From contig WPIO01000131.1 in assembly GCA_009760855.2 (NCBI GenBank), forward strand, positions 186,001 to 250,000: 64,000 nucleotides of DNA. The letters run 5' to 3'. Below, piece after piece: positions 52,679 through 63,650 of the stretch. A program made the position numbers and the translations under genes. The notes under the pieces are model-generated. The model was not told the DNA's origin. It searched no databases and saw only the letters and a program-made list of their open reading frames with translations. The DNA is from Cristatella mucedo. Its lineage: Eukaryota > Bryozoa > Phylactolaemata > Cristatellidae. Position 1 is the first letter of the stretch. Each line of letters starts with the position of its first letter.

Positions 52679-52679
52679 G

Positions 52680-53234
52680 GCTCGTTAGACACGGATTATA
52701 AATACAAATTAGTCCATGCAGCTGTGGCATCCCGACTCTACTTCGGTATGTTACAGCTTGCTGGTCTACCGCCGGCCTGTGCAAGCAGCCGCTTACAGTT
52801 GGTGCGAAACTCTGCAGCTAGGCTTGTCTGTCGTGAACGTCACAGTTGCGACATCACACCATTTCTCGCCGATCTGCACCGGCTTCCAATTATGCAGTGT
52901 ACCGATGTCAAGGTTCTACCATTCACTTTTAGGTTCCTCTATTCTCTGGCTCCAGCCTACCTATCAGAACTACGTCTCCACCAAGCAGCTGGCATGGTGC
53001 CAGCTGCTTTTCTGATTAGAATCGCTTAGCGGTACCTAAAACCAACTTCACATTCTGTGGAGTTCGTGCCTTTAGTTCGCATGCTCCCGAAGCCTGGAAC
53101 CCACTCATGACCGACGTCACGATATTCCCTGATTTCACGACATTTAAAAGAAGCAAACGACACATTTTTTCTCAAATCATTTGCTGAGTCCTTGTGACGG
53201 TCCTTCTTGTGCTTTTGCGTGCTGACGCTGTCCG
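52680..53234 (+). mobile_element. LINE family A, left part of a copy split by a copia element
   Basis: Matches 33050-33600 of the reference copy (CACAGCTTGCTGGTCTACCG-type through CGTGCTGACGCTGTCC) and stops in mid-element at the LTR. The right part resumes at 56152 with CGTTACCACTAATCATG, which is the next sequence in the family. Confidence 0.9.
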
Positions 53235-53573
53235 TGTTATTGAGAATGCTGCTACTACAACATGCGTCAACTGAGGATAGGGAACTGATGAATCAGCTGA
53301 TCGAGATTGCTGGTCGCTTACGACCCGATTACCAATGCGTCATCAGCAACTGCGTCAGTTCATTATCTGTCACTGGGTGTTCTATATCTAGCTGACCGGT
53401 GGGCAGGAGTTGGGGAGATTTATACTAGCTGCCCATCGAACACTTGTTCCTAGTGACGAAGGAGCTGCAAAAACGGCAGATGTCCGTAGCGGCACAGCTG
53501 TACGTGTAAGCAATCAAAGTCTGATTTTCGGAGAAATCCAATGATGCATTTTGGAGCTGCGTAACTCGCGACA
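53235..53573 (+). repeat. Left LTR of the copia element
   Basis: Begins near TGTTATTGAGAATGCTGC. Contains GTTCATTATCTGTCACTGGG and AGGAGCTGCAAAAACGGCAG and ends ...GTAACTCGCGACA. The exact 5' edge is uncertain by a few bases. Confidence 0.85.
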
Positions 53574-53964
53574 GACTATGGTCCCAGTTACGAATGACAT
53601 CGTTGGACGTGACAGATTCACTGGAGAAAATCGCCAGCTGTGGTTCGCGAAGGCAAAGATGATCTTTACCATCAACGATTTATGGAGTATCGTGAGTGGA
53701 GACAAAGTGTGACCTGTCGAACAACAGCTTCAGAAAGGAAATAGAGAATAAATCCGTGGCACCGATCGAATCCCGAGATGAGAACGACATGCACTCGCTA
53801 AAAGCTCGGCTTGGCCTGCTCGGCTTGGCCTTGTCGGACTCGATTCGAATGAGCTGCAATATTAGCAACAGGACGACGGCAAATCGTGCTTAGCGAAAGG
53901 TGGAAGCTACTTAGTCGGCTTCTGTTTGTTGCCGAGTTGGCTTCTGTTTGTTGCTTCTGTTTGT

Positions 53965-54113
53965 TGCCGAGCTGGTTTGGTCTAGCGGTTAAGGTGCTCG
54001 CCCCCGACCAAGGTCCGACTGAGGTCGTGGGCTCGAGCCCCGAGGCATATGCGAAGCGCCTGAATAGAGATTAAGTTTTCTTGGGGCGTTATATACATGA
54101 ATTATATTATTAT
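53965..54113 (+). mobile_element. tRNA-derived SINE (family 1) inside the copia element
   Basis: TGCCGAGCTGGTTTGGTCTA, GTGGGCTCGAGCCCCGAGGC and GAAGCGCCTGAATAGAGATT. A complete copy inserted between the gag N-terminal piece and the gag C-terminal piece, so it is younger than the LTR element. Confidence 0.9.
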
Positions 54114-55094
54114 TCTGTTACATCGGCAGTCAGCACAGGCTAGCATGACAGAAGACGAAGACATACTGACTTACACAAATAAACAGTAAAGACCTAAGCG
54201 AAGCAGCTAACAGCTACTGCTGGTGAACAAGTATCTGATGATCAATTAGTTTTGTGACTGCTTATTGGACTTCCGCAGTCGTGACAGTCTCTGGTTACAG
54301 CCTTAGAATCACGAGATTTTAAGAATCTGACTTTGAAATTAGGTTAGAGTAGGCTACTTCATGAGAAAACTCGTCGGCAGCAGCAGGAGACAACCGGCAT
54401 AGACAGCTCTCGAGGGATGATGATCGAGGGATGACGGATGGCTCTAACGGCAGCTGAACGTATTGGGAGCAGTAGCAGAGCTCAAATCCGCATTGTGCTG
54501 AGTAAGCCGAAGTCTCACGGTCGGTGTTATTTCTGCTTGTAGTGTGGACATGAAATTATTAAATGCTTCAAAAAATCAGTGCAGAACGTCGGGGAGCTGA
54601 GACAACTGCATCAGCCAACAGCACTGCGTCGGAGGAGTTGAAAGCGTTCATCGTTACCGCCTCAAGACCTCCGTCAAGATGTTTCGTGGCTCGTCGACTC
54701 CGGTTCGAGCCAGCACGTGTGCTGGGATCGAAAACTGTTCGCCGAATTTCTGTACGCGACTAAGAGTGCCACGGTAGGTGCCTACTAAGAACCTTTTCTC
54801 AGTTAGTCAGTGTACCGAGAGATGATATCGCTTGATATTTGAGAACAATAGCGTACTTCTATTTAGCTCTTTTGCAAACTTGCTTGCGGCTGTTGGAGCT
54901 AAAAAGAGGCAATTATTCTCTTGAAGTGAGTTGCAGTGCACCTGGGTACAGATTTAATTCTTTTAGTATGCTACGCAAACACCCTGTTATTAGGATTATT
55001 TTCAGGTACAAGAGGAAATTGTCGTTGCCATTGATTTTTGTTGCTGATTCTTTCCTGCAAGTATTGCTGGAGGCTAGGTCTATGCCTTACCTTG

Positions 55095-55485
55095 GTTTAG
55101 CTATACCTCGTACGAACTGGAAAACCTTTTTTGGAGTCCTTGCCTTTAGTTCATGTACTCACAAACCCGGAACTCACTCCTGACTTACGTCATGACATCC
55201 CCTGTCATGACGTTAAAAAAGGAGCTTAAGACGCACCTGTTTATTATGGCATTTATGGGTCCTTGTGATTCGTCCTTTGTGTGCTTATGAGTGCTGACAC
55301 TGTCTGCTGCTACTAACCATATCTACATGTTGACCCTGTCCATATCGCGTCTAATAATGTTACTCTTGATGAAAATGCGAATGTTACCCCTTATCATTTG
55401 GGCATGCTTTCTATAGCATCTGTAAACTGCCGAGAAAAAGATTCAGTTCTCTGAGGGCATATGCAAATTTATTATAATTATTTTA
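55095..55485 (+). mobile_element. LINE family A 3' end inside the copia element
   Basis: TTTAGCTATACCTCGTACGA, GTCATGACGTTAAAAAAGGA, GTGATTCGTCCTTTGTGTGC and GATTCAGTTCTCTGAGGGCA with an AT tail. It lies between the copia protease block and the right LTR. Confidence 0.87.
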
Positions 55486-55827
55486 TCTGCTGTGCGAGTC
55501 AATATTAGCAGATGCTGCTGTTGCAAATGTCTTAGCCTCAAAAAAGTCCTTTTCAGTTGTGGCATCAGCGGTACAGCCACGTGTAAGTAGAAAGTTTGGA
55601 AATGCTGACGAAGGGAAAAATATAGGAATGAATTTGATTTCAGAGACAGTCATCATTGCCTCAGTTTCTGGCCCGTCTGCACGGAAGGTCTGAGGAAATG
55701 GCGGCCGACCATTTTAACAAAACCACTGCTGAAACTAAAGCACCTTTCACGCAGCTCTGCAGCTGCACTACATCCACCTGAGTCAAGACTGATATACGGG
55801 CTCGCGGTTGTAATCGCATAGTGGAGG

Positions 55828-56151
55828 CATTGAGAATGCTGCTCCTATAAAATGCATCAACTGAGAATGGGTAACTGATTAGTCGACTGACGACGATACT
55901 GCTAATCGCTTAAGACCATTGCGTCATCACCAGCCGAGTCTGTTCATTATCTGTCGCTAGGTGCTCTATGCCTGGCTGACCGAAGTTGGCAGTTTTGTAG
56001 TAGCGAACCTGCCCATGTAACGCTAATCCCTAGTGAAAAACGAGCTGCAAAAACCATAAATGTTCGTAGGGGCACATACGTGTAAGAAATCTAGGTCTGA
56101 TTGCCAGTGAGAGATCCATTGATGCATTATTGAACTGTGTAACTCTCAACA
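55828..56151 (+). repeat. Right LTR of the copia element
   Basis: Contains ATTGAGAATGCTGCTCCT, GTTCATTATCTGTCGCTAGG and CGAGCTGCAAAAACCATAAA, ending ...GTAACTCTCAACA. It is preceded by a purine-rich AGTGGAGG like a polypurine tract. Many differences from the left copy point to an old insertion. Confidence 0.85.
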
Positions 56152-56295
56152 CGTTACCACTAATCATGTTTACATGATGACCCTGTGAATGTTACCTCTA
56201 ACCATTTGTTCGGGCTTCCTTTAAAGCATATGTTAAGTGTCTAGAAAGAGATTTAAATTCTCTGAGGGCGCTATGCAAATGTATTATTTGTATTA
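56152..56295 (+). mobile_element. LINE family A, right part of the split copy
   Basis: CGTTACCACTAATCATGTTT, GGCTTCCTTTAAAGCATATG and GATTTAAATTCTCTGAGGGC, then GCTATGCAAATGTATT. It completes the copy that starts at 52680. Confidence 0.88.
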
Positions 56296-56889
56296 AGTGA
56301 ACCGAGCATCCATCTTTTTGCTTTGTGTCATGCTGATTCCATCGACTGGCACCTTAGGACTGTTGTAAGTCATAACAATCCACTCCCTGTTTACAGCAAA
56401 GTCTAGCATCGATAATGGCAAAGGTGATACTCGATGCCAGGGCAAAGTGTCATGCTGATGTCGAACATCGACCACAACCGTAACTACTCCGAGTTTTAGC
56501 GCCTTGCATCGAGATCTCCATGGCAATATAGTAGATAGTTTTCCTAATTATTTTTAAGCAAGCTGGGTAAGGTCAAGGAGTCCAATCGTACTGCGATATT
56601 ACTATTAAAGGACTAAGGGGGCGGGGCGAGGCTAAAGCCTGCCATATGATTATCCGAAGGCGCAGGAAGCCAAAATGATTGGCCAAAGGTGCACGGACCG
56701 ACTGTTACAGCCAGCCGTCACCCACGCCCCTTTGGCTGAGAACACATCATTTAGTCAAATTCTCTTCCCCCCAAAGCTCGGTAGCCTCTCCTGGGAGGCT
56801 ATCAAGCATCCGTTAAACCGCAGCTTATCGAAGCAGTTTAAAGAAAAGCTTATCCGGGCCCCAACAAAAGCACTCAACTCCATGGTTAT
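56296..56889. other. Intergenic, nothing recognised
   Basis: Frames of 77 residues (minus) and 86 residues (plus) show no known motif. Confidence 0.4.
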
Positions 56890-57010
56890 GTCACGTTATG
56901 TAATGCATCTCCATCTGAAACTCCACAGTTCATGATGACTATGAGGGTATAACTCTGGAGAGTGGTCTATAGTGAACTCAAAGCGTAAGCGGCTTTTAGT
57001 GGCTAAAACA
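56890..57010 (-). mobile_element. LINE family B 3' terminus, antisense
   Basis: GCATCTCCATCTGAAACTCC and CGTAAGCGGCTTTTAGTGGC invert the family's AAGCCACTTAGG...GGAGTTACAGACGGAGAT end, in diverged form. Confidence 0.6.
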
Positions 57011-57184
57011 GTCAGCCACCAGCCTAGAAAAATTCAACGAGTGATGCTTAGGAATGCTTAAGGATGCTAGCATTCAGACATGTCGTTCTTGGTTACTCTA
57101 CCTCGGGACTCGACTGGGCTTTATGAGAGAGATCTACTGAAGCTTTTAGCCTCTCCCTGTGCGACTTAGGGAAATAGATAGATA

Positions 57185-57187
<3 letters not shown>

Positions 57188-57264
<77 letters not shown>
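57188..57264 (+). repeat. (GA)n microsatellite
   Basis: About 75 bases of GA, then GGGGGGAGAGAAAGAGAG and GATAGATAGATA. Confidence 0.96.
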
Positions 57265-57269
<5 letters not shown>

Positions 57270-57653
57270 AGAGAAAGAGAGATAGATAGATAGAGAGACT
57301 CCAGAGGCTTTCGAAGGAGAATCTGACATGTGAGCAGTTTGCCTTGATCCACATTATAAGCATTCACTCGTGATATATATAAGCATTCAATCCATAATTC
57401 GTAGGCTGTCTCTAGTGCCTAGTCCTAAGTGTCACATATTGAAGGGTCATCGGATCTTGTAGGACTATACAAGTCCCAAGTGAGTTCATTCATTCATCGT
57501 ATGCAGTGCTCCTTTCAAAATATACTGCTGGCTCAGACAGGCTGGCATTTGCAAGAAGCAAAGGCTGCATCTAAACTAGGCAGCTCTGACAACTAAGTCG
57601 GTACTCCAGATAAAATCATTATTTAATGCCAACGATTTGGTACAGCGAGTGAG

Positions 57654-58008
<355 letters not shown>

Positions 58009-58649
58009 GGAGGAGCGTCTGCCTGGCTCGAACAGCAGGAGAGAAGAATGTGAACAAGCAATCAACAGTCACGTGATCAGTGATAAGCCAGACACAGCCT
58101 AAGCTAGGAGTGGCAGGGCTGAGGCTGAAAACCACTTGCGTCAGCTCAGCCTGCTAGCTGATTAATAAACTGCCTGTTCGTCCAGTTGCAGGGGCTGGGA
58201 GCTGGAATGCCAGCTGCAGCTTCGGCTGTACAGAAGCTAGGTTCGGTTGGTTGGGGCTAAGTTGAGCTGCCGCTACAGAGACACGGTGACAATCCGCCTG
58301 AATCCATGCAAGCAGCTGAGCTTGCGACTACGACGAAGCCGGCACGTCTTGCCCCCACATTCCGGCATCCGACCGAATCCGGATTTCCGTGCAACAGGCT
58401 AAAAGCCCACGTGGAGCAAAGCACAAACCCCCCTCCTCGATAAGCATTCATCGTCCACTATTTTGCAAAAATGCATTGTGTAATCGTAAGAAACAAAAGC
58501 TGGCTACATGCAATTGTCAAATAGCACGTCTGACACAATAGCAAGAGCGACAAACTGCAAGCAGAAACACGCCGGAAAAGACCAGCATGCATGTAGCACC
58601 ATCGCTCCGCTGCTTCACTCAGCATATCCTATGCTAGAGACAGAGAGTG
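58009..58649. other. Region between two microsatellites, no gene recognised
   Basis: Unique sequence with short frames only. Confidence 0.45.
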
Positions 58650-58819
<170 letters not shown>

Positions 58820-59230
58820 ATGTGAGGCAGAGGGTGGACACACGACACAGGCAGTCGCTCGGGTAATGGAACGATGCAGCGACGATACAGTTTACATGCC
58901 ACGGAGTTCAGGTTGCAGTAAAAGCAGCACATACGAATGCCTGAAATATACACTTCCTCATATAAAAATGCCGTCCAGCTACCTCTGCACCGGCTTGGTG
59001 CATGTGTGTGACAGCCACTAAGCCAGTAACTGGGCGATGCGCCAATTGCTGAGAGGCGGCGGCCACAAATCGCCGGCATTTGTAAAAAAAAAGCGTACAG
59101 CTTGGCGCTCGGTGAACGGCTTGGCGATGTGCAAGCAGATGGAATGCAAGCAGCAGGTGAATGCAGCTATCAGCTGAACGATCGCGTCCCTGGAGCCTGG
59201 CTCTGGGTTGCTGGCTGCACTTGCGAAACC

Positions 59231-59345
59231 TCAACCATAGGCGGCCAAGTTCATAATGACCGCGACCACGAGCAGAGCGGCAGTGGAGGTCAGCGATGCC
59301 GACAGATGCCGAGCGTCGGCCATGCGGCACACCAGCCGGTCGAAC
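59231..59345 (-). CDS. Last exon of the Cys-rich protein
   Basis: Acceptor CACTGCTCTGCAG|GTTCGA on the minus strand. The phase matches the preceding exon. It encodes 37 residues plus stop. Confidence 0.75.
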
Positions 59346-59729
59346 CTGCAGAGCAGTGCAGTGCCGGAAGCTTATTTGGGCAGGGCGGACGTAAGTACTG
59401 TAGACAGACAGGAGCTGCAGACGCATGAGGGATGACGGGAAAAGCCACCTCGGTCGAACCGAGCGTGGCCCCTCCTGTCATTCTACGATGAAGTCGTCAG
59501 TCGACCGTCACGCTCCAATGGGCACGGTTTAGCCGAGCCAGAGGCCGGTGGAAGATGTAGACGACAGTTACCTGCTGGTGATGTTGTTGACCTTCCTGTA
59601 CAGCTCCTTCTCGTAGAGGTCTCCCGTGTAGAAATACTCGTTGGCGTCCCAAATGTACTCGTAGCCCTGACGGCAGTCGCAGCGGTAGCCGACGAACAGG
59701 TTAAACTGTCTGCCCTCGATCGGCTTGCA
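59231..59729 (-). CDS. C-terminal two exons of a Cys-rich secreted or GPI-anchored protein
   Basis: I do not recognise the family. Exons on the minus strand are 59729-59572 and 59345-59231, joined in phase 2 to a TGA stop. The first encodes CKPIEGRQFNLFVGYRCDCR, QGYEYIWDANEYFYTGDLYE and KELYRKVNNITS. The CxCxxGYEY pattern is EGF-like, with one NIT glycosylation site. The second encodes RFDRLVCRMADARHLSAS and then TSTAALLVVAVIMNLAAYG. That hydrophobic end directly before the stop, after small residues, is what a GPI-attachment signal looks like. A single-pass membrane anchor is the alternative. The chain must start in exons further up (beyond 59750), which I could not fix. The GC-rich third positions and clean splice sites argue for a real gene. 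Confidence 0.75.
59346..59571 (-). other. Intron between the last two exons
   Basis: 226 bases, GT...AG on the minus strand, no internal feature seen. Confidence 0.7.
59572..59729 (-). CDS. Penultimate exon of the Cys-rich protein
   Basis: Acceptor TCTTTTTCCTCTACAG|TGC and donor AGCAG|GTAACT on the minus strand. Phase 0 in, phase 2 out. Confidence 0.82.
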
Positions 59730-59749
59730 CTGTAGAGGAAAAAGACGAC

Positions 59750-60480
59750 GACGGATAATCGGCAAATAGTCAAGCATCATTCACGTAGGATCGGCCTAAG
59801 AGAAGAAACAAGCCGGAAAGAAGAGAACCAATCGATTTTCGATATTAGCGCATGTCCGGTTGCAAGCGCGCATTAATTAGCATTTAAGCGTGCGATTCAC
59901 GTGAACAAAGCATGCGATGTGTGGAGGAGCAGTTGAGTTTTTACTTTTGCCTTATGCTTATGCAACAATGTCATTCGGTAAACAGCCTCTGGGCCTCTGC
60001 AGATAAAAGAAGCTAGAGGCACGGTCTCCAAAGAAAGTAAGAGGCACAATGAAACGAATTGAGTACTCAATGGCTCGCCTCATGAAAAACCGCAGAACGT
60101 TATTCAGTCTCTTGCTACTGCCGAGTTTTTCTCGCAAATTTGGCCTACTCGCCTGCGATTTCGGCACGACGTGCAGAACCAGGCACTTGTTTCTCTTTCG
60201 GTTGCTTACTATTGTCGAGTTTGACAAAAGTAGTCAGTTCGACACTTTGTGAGTGGTTTCCTCCACTGTTTATTTCACCCATTCTTGTCGCTTTGCCCTC
60301 CTTTGTCTTGGCTGATTTATTCCGATAAACTTTTGGGCAATTTCTCAATTCAAATTTTTATTAAGCTCTGAGAGTGCACATGGCATTTGTATTTAAACTA
60401 GCGTGGACACTTAGACCCTTGGTCCATAGTGCTGGCTAGCAAATCGCCTGAGACTCCCGTTTACAGGACAGCACGCATAA
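59750..60480. other. Probable intron/intergenic, no exon identified
   Basis: Probably the intron upstream of the Cys-rich exons. Frames of 60-90 residues on both strands are unassigned. Confidence 0.4.
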
Positions 60481-60481
60481 G

Positions 60482-60558
60482 GACCTACTTCAAATTATAT
60501 CAATTTTTGATTGTAATGTGACCTACTTCAAATTATATCAATTTTTAATTGTAATGTA
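60482..60558 (+). repeat. Two-copy 38-bp tandem repeat
   Basis: GACCTACTTCAAATTATATC at 60482 and again at 60520. The copies differ by one base in TTTTT(G/A)ATTG. Confidence 0.95.
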
Positions 60559-60670
60559 TCTCCACAGTTGTAGCCCCACAACGCCGAAACGACTAAGTGG
60601 TTGCTATGCTGGAGAGCTGTCTATAGTCGCACTGACTGAAAGCCTAAGCAGCTTTCGGTGCGGCTATTGA
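60555..60670 (-). mobile_element. LINE family B 3' terminus, antisense
   Basis: ATCTCCACAGTTGTAG and GCCTAAGCAGCTTTCGGTGC correspond, inverted, to the family's terminal block. Weak. Confidence 0.45.
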
Positions 60671-62652
60671 ATTAATTTTCATTTTCAACTATGAGTGCAT
60701 TTTTTCACTCGCATTAGCTAAGAAATGCCTAAGAAGGCTACGTTGCTGCTTAGCCGTCACTGGCAACAAAGTCGATGCCATTGGCAGCCAAGTCACCGTC
60801 CGCCACAAGTCAAGTCATTCTCCGCGATGTGCAAATGTTGGCTGACTCAACCGTATCCCCGAAGGAAACCGGCACATGCTTGCGACGCCTGGAATCCTTG
60901 CATAATCAGGCACCAGGCAGCAAGGCGGTGCCGTCGAAACTACAGCTTAGGCACCCGCAGCCACTTTTTCTCACCTTCCACGGAGTGACTGTCAACAGTG
61001 CCTCGACGCTCTTTGTTCACGCGTGGTGCGCAAATACACTTGCTGCTCATACACGAAAAGAAGGGCTGGCAGTTTGACGAGACCCAAATTCCAATGCCAC
61101 ACCCCCAGTGCCCGAAAACGAAGCTCTACCTCAAGCGCTATGGCGCTGCCGTCAGTCGAGGCTCAGCTTCAGTCCTGCCGAATCACGTGAGGCCACCACG
61201 TGCTGCAAGTCTTATGGTAGCCACGCCCACTATTGGGTCGGGATGGCATGCAGAGCTGGCAGCCATTGAGAGGCCTGCGTGGGGGGGGGGAAGCGAAGGC
61301 TTGCAATGGCTGGAGAGAGCCTCTGCAGGGCGGAGAACCTCGCCGCTGACGACGGGACCAGGCCACCAAACGGGACAAGCCTGGGAATAAGACAATAGCA
61401 GCTCTTTGCTTTGTCACCTTTGATGGTATATAGGCACCAGGGATAGTCGTAGGCAGCAGCGCAGGCGCAGACGGCAATAAGACAACCGGCGCATACCGGC
61501 GGCAGTGTCGTCGTCGAGAACGACCTTCCGGCACGTGCTGCAGCTGCCATTCGTCGTGGGAAGTGCCGGTACGCAGGGCACAGTGCTATTAGCTGATTTA
61601 ACGGCCTCAGTTGTGTTGCCGCACAAGCGCCTTAGCGGCCATCGCCATCGCTTGCAGCTGGGCCCCCCCCCAGTACAGGACCACGCCCCCAGCTGCTGCT
61701 GACAGGAATGAGGGTCCTGCACATCTTGGCAAGCTGCCTGCCAATGACGAACTTGCATCCAAAGCGAATGTGACGTATATCATGAAACGAGGTCGCCCAA
61801 CCATCCGAAGGTAGGCAGACTATTTGATGGAAATTCGCTTTCGAAGTGAAGCACAATGCAGATGGGTTAGCAAACTGTCATAAGTCTTGCTTGATTCAAA
61901 AAATTATTCTCCGGTGGACGGTGTTGACTTTACCGAGACTTTTGCCCTTGTCATGAAACTCGATTCCTTGAGAAATTTTCTTGTCTAATGCTAGCAGGGT
62001 GGACCCAAAGATCTATCAAATGAATGTAAAAACTGCTTTCATGACCTGAGGTGATCTTGAGGAAGAAATGTGTTGAGCCGACATGAGCCACTACTGGTGC
62101 AATGGCAGTGAGGTTTAACGTCTATTGCTGTTGCATCGACGATTTGATTTTCAGACACTTCCGGATGGAAGCAGGTGGCAGGCTGACAAATTTCTTCTGC
62201 AGGTGAGGGTGACCGTACCACCCCGTTCGGTGGGTCTTTCTCCTCCTACCTCCGGAAAGGGGGAATGCGGTATATCAGCATTTTGAAAACATCTTGAATG
62301 TTTGCACCTAGGACAAATTATGTGCACATCAAATTAATCGAGTAAGAGGAGCACAGTGGGTGCGAGGCAACGCCCGGGGCAGCAGTTCGGCTGAGTAAGC
62401 AAGACATTGAAGGAGCCTAGCCGAGTCAGTGCAGGTAGAGGACAGGGAGGGGGGGTCGGTCGATGTAAGGCTGCGACTGCCCGAGGAAGGAAGATCCCAG
62501 ACGAGCAGCTACTGGGCATTGAATCGTGCACGAAAGCTGACTGGGCCGAGCAGAAGATAATATTTCAAAAATAGGACGACTCACATCAAACATGAGGCCA
62601 GCGATCATGACGGTTTCAGATGTCAAACGGGAAGCTAATTGCTCATAAACAT
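60671..62652. other. No gene assigned; possible exons noted
   Basis: A 100-residue plus frame (60775-61077) and a Cys-containing minus frame (61414-61758) are the most protein-like. The minus frame includes NSTVPCVPALPTTNGSCSTC and a GTATGC donor at about 61496. It might be an upstream exon of the Cys-rich gene, but its acceptor is weak. Confidence 0.35.
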
Positions 62653-62800
62653 TGTGCCGAGCTAGTTTGGTCTAGGGGTTAAGGTGCTCGCCGCGACCAA
62701 GGTCTGACTGAGGTCGTGGACTCGAGCCGCGAGGCATGTGTGAAGCGCCTGAATAGAGATTAAGTTCTCTTGGGGCGCTATATAAATGAATTATAATTAT
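62653..62800 (+). mobile_element. tRNA-derived SINE (family 1)
   Basis: TGCCGAGCTAGTTTGGTCTA, GTGGACTCGAGCCGCGAGGC and GAAGCGCCTGAATAGAGATT with GGCGCTATATAAATGAATTA at the 3' end. Confidence 0.92.
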
Positions 62801-63547
62801 ATATTCAGTCCTGTGGTCAGTTTTTCTTGGAAAAGCAGGAGCCGGGACTAGAAACTGCACACCGCCACGTAGGTGGCACGACCTATTGACCTCTGAACAA
62901 TCTAATGTCTTGAAGCTGTGCTACTCAGCAGTGCTGGCTTGGACACAGTGACTAACGACAGGGCTCAATGATGGCAAACGGGAAATCGGCCGGATCATCA
63001 TCCGGAAAACGATGACCAAATAATATCAATGATTTTCGGTCCACACATTTGCCGTGAATCGCCTTCGACGGGTGCGTTGTCACGCCTTCCTGCCACTGTC
63101 GAGTCAGTCAAACAACTATCGTTCATACATTCGTCTGCACTAAGCAAACTCGTGAGAAGCAAAGATCGTCGCGGTTAGGTGAAGAATCAGGTTGCTCGAT
63201 TTTTAAGTGCCTGGCTCCCACTTGCAGCCCCAAATCTCACTCGTGTATGGGTGGCTTGACATTATACAGCACCAATGTAATTAACGTGCTATCGAAGGAA
63301 CCAGCAAAGCATAGGCCACAGCGACTGAGGCAAAGCATATACAGCATGTCGTGGGACCGGACAACAGCTGTAAATCTGATATTCCCCCAGGTTCGGAATA
63401 TATAGCTATTGGCAGCTAAGAAGTGAGGAAGCCAGAGGCCCGTTTTTTCTCTTGCCAGCCTATTAGGCAGCTGGGAGTAGCTGATAACAGGAAAGAGAGG
63501 GGAAGTGGCTGAAAGAGTGAGTGTCAGTGAGAAGAAAGAAAACAAAA
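62801..63547. other. Intergenic, nothing recognised
   Basis: Unique sequence, purine-rich towards its right end. No exon was identified. Confidence 0.45.
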
Positions 63548-63582
63548 GAGAGAGAGAGAGAAGACATCTTGTGATTGAGACG

Positions 63583-63649
<67 letters not shown>
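63548..63649 (+). repeat. (GA)n microsatellite
   Basis: GA array in two blocks separated by AAGACATCTTGTGATTGAGA. Confidence 0.95.

Positions 63650-63650
<1 letters not shown>

Larger units (their letters stand above)
53235..56151 (+). mobile_element. Degenerate Ty1/copia LTR retrotransposon
   Basis: Direct repeats (53235-53573 and about 55828-56151) look like LTRs, each ending ...CTCGCGACA / CTCTCAACA. Next to the left one is GACTATGGTCCCAG (53574-53587), resembling the initiator-Met half-tRNA primer site of animal copia elements. Internal gag pieces follow: GENRQLWFAKAKMI and NDLWSIVSGDK (about 53610-53705), then SLVTALESRDFKNLTLKLG (about 54280-54345). A CCHC zinc knuckle CYFCL*CGHEIIKC has a stop codon in it (54525-54566). 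A protease block is WLVDSGSSQHVCWDRKLFA (about 54687-54743). No integrase, reverse transcriptase or RNase H was seen, so the pol part is deleted. Two other elements have inserted into it. Confidence 0.88.

Noticed and set aside
61414-61758. Upstream Cys-rich exon of the 59.2-59.7 kb gene
   Set aside because: The CSTC and glycosylation sites are tempting and a GTATGC donor exists, but the acceptor is weak and the phase does not join directly to the next exon.
62575-62640. Short minus-strand exon (TSETVMIAGLMFD with a GTGAGT donor)
   Set aside because: Only about 50 bases, no homology that I can see, and its acceptor lacks a pyrimidine tract.
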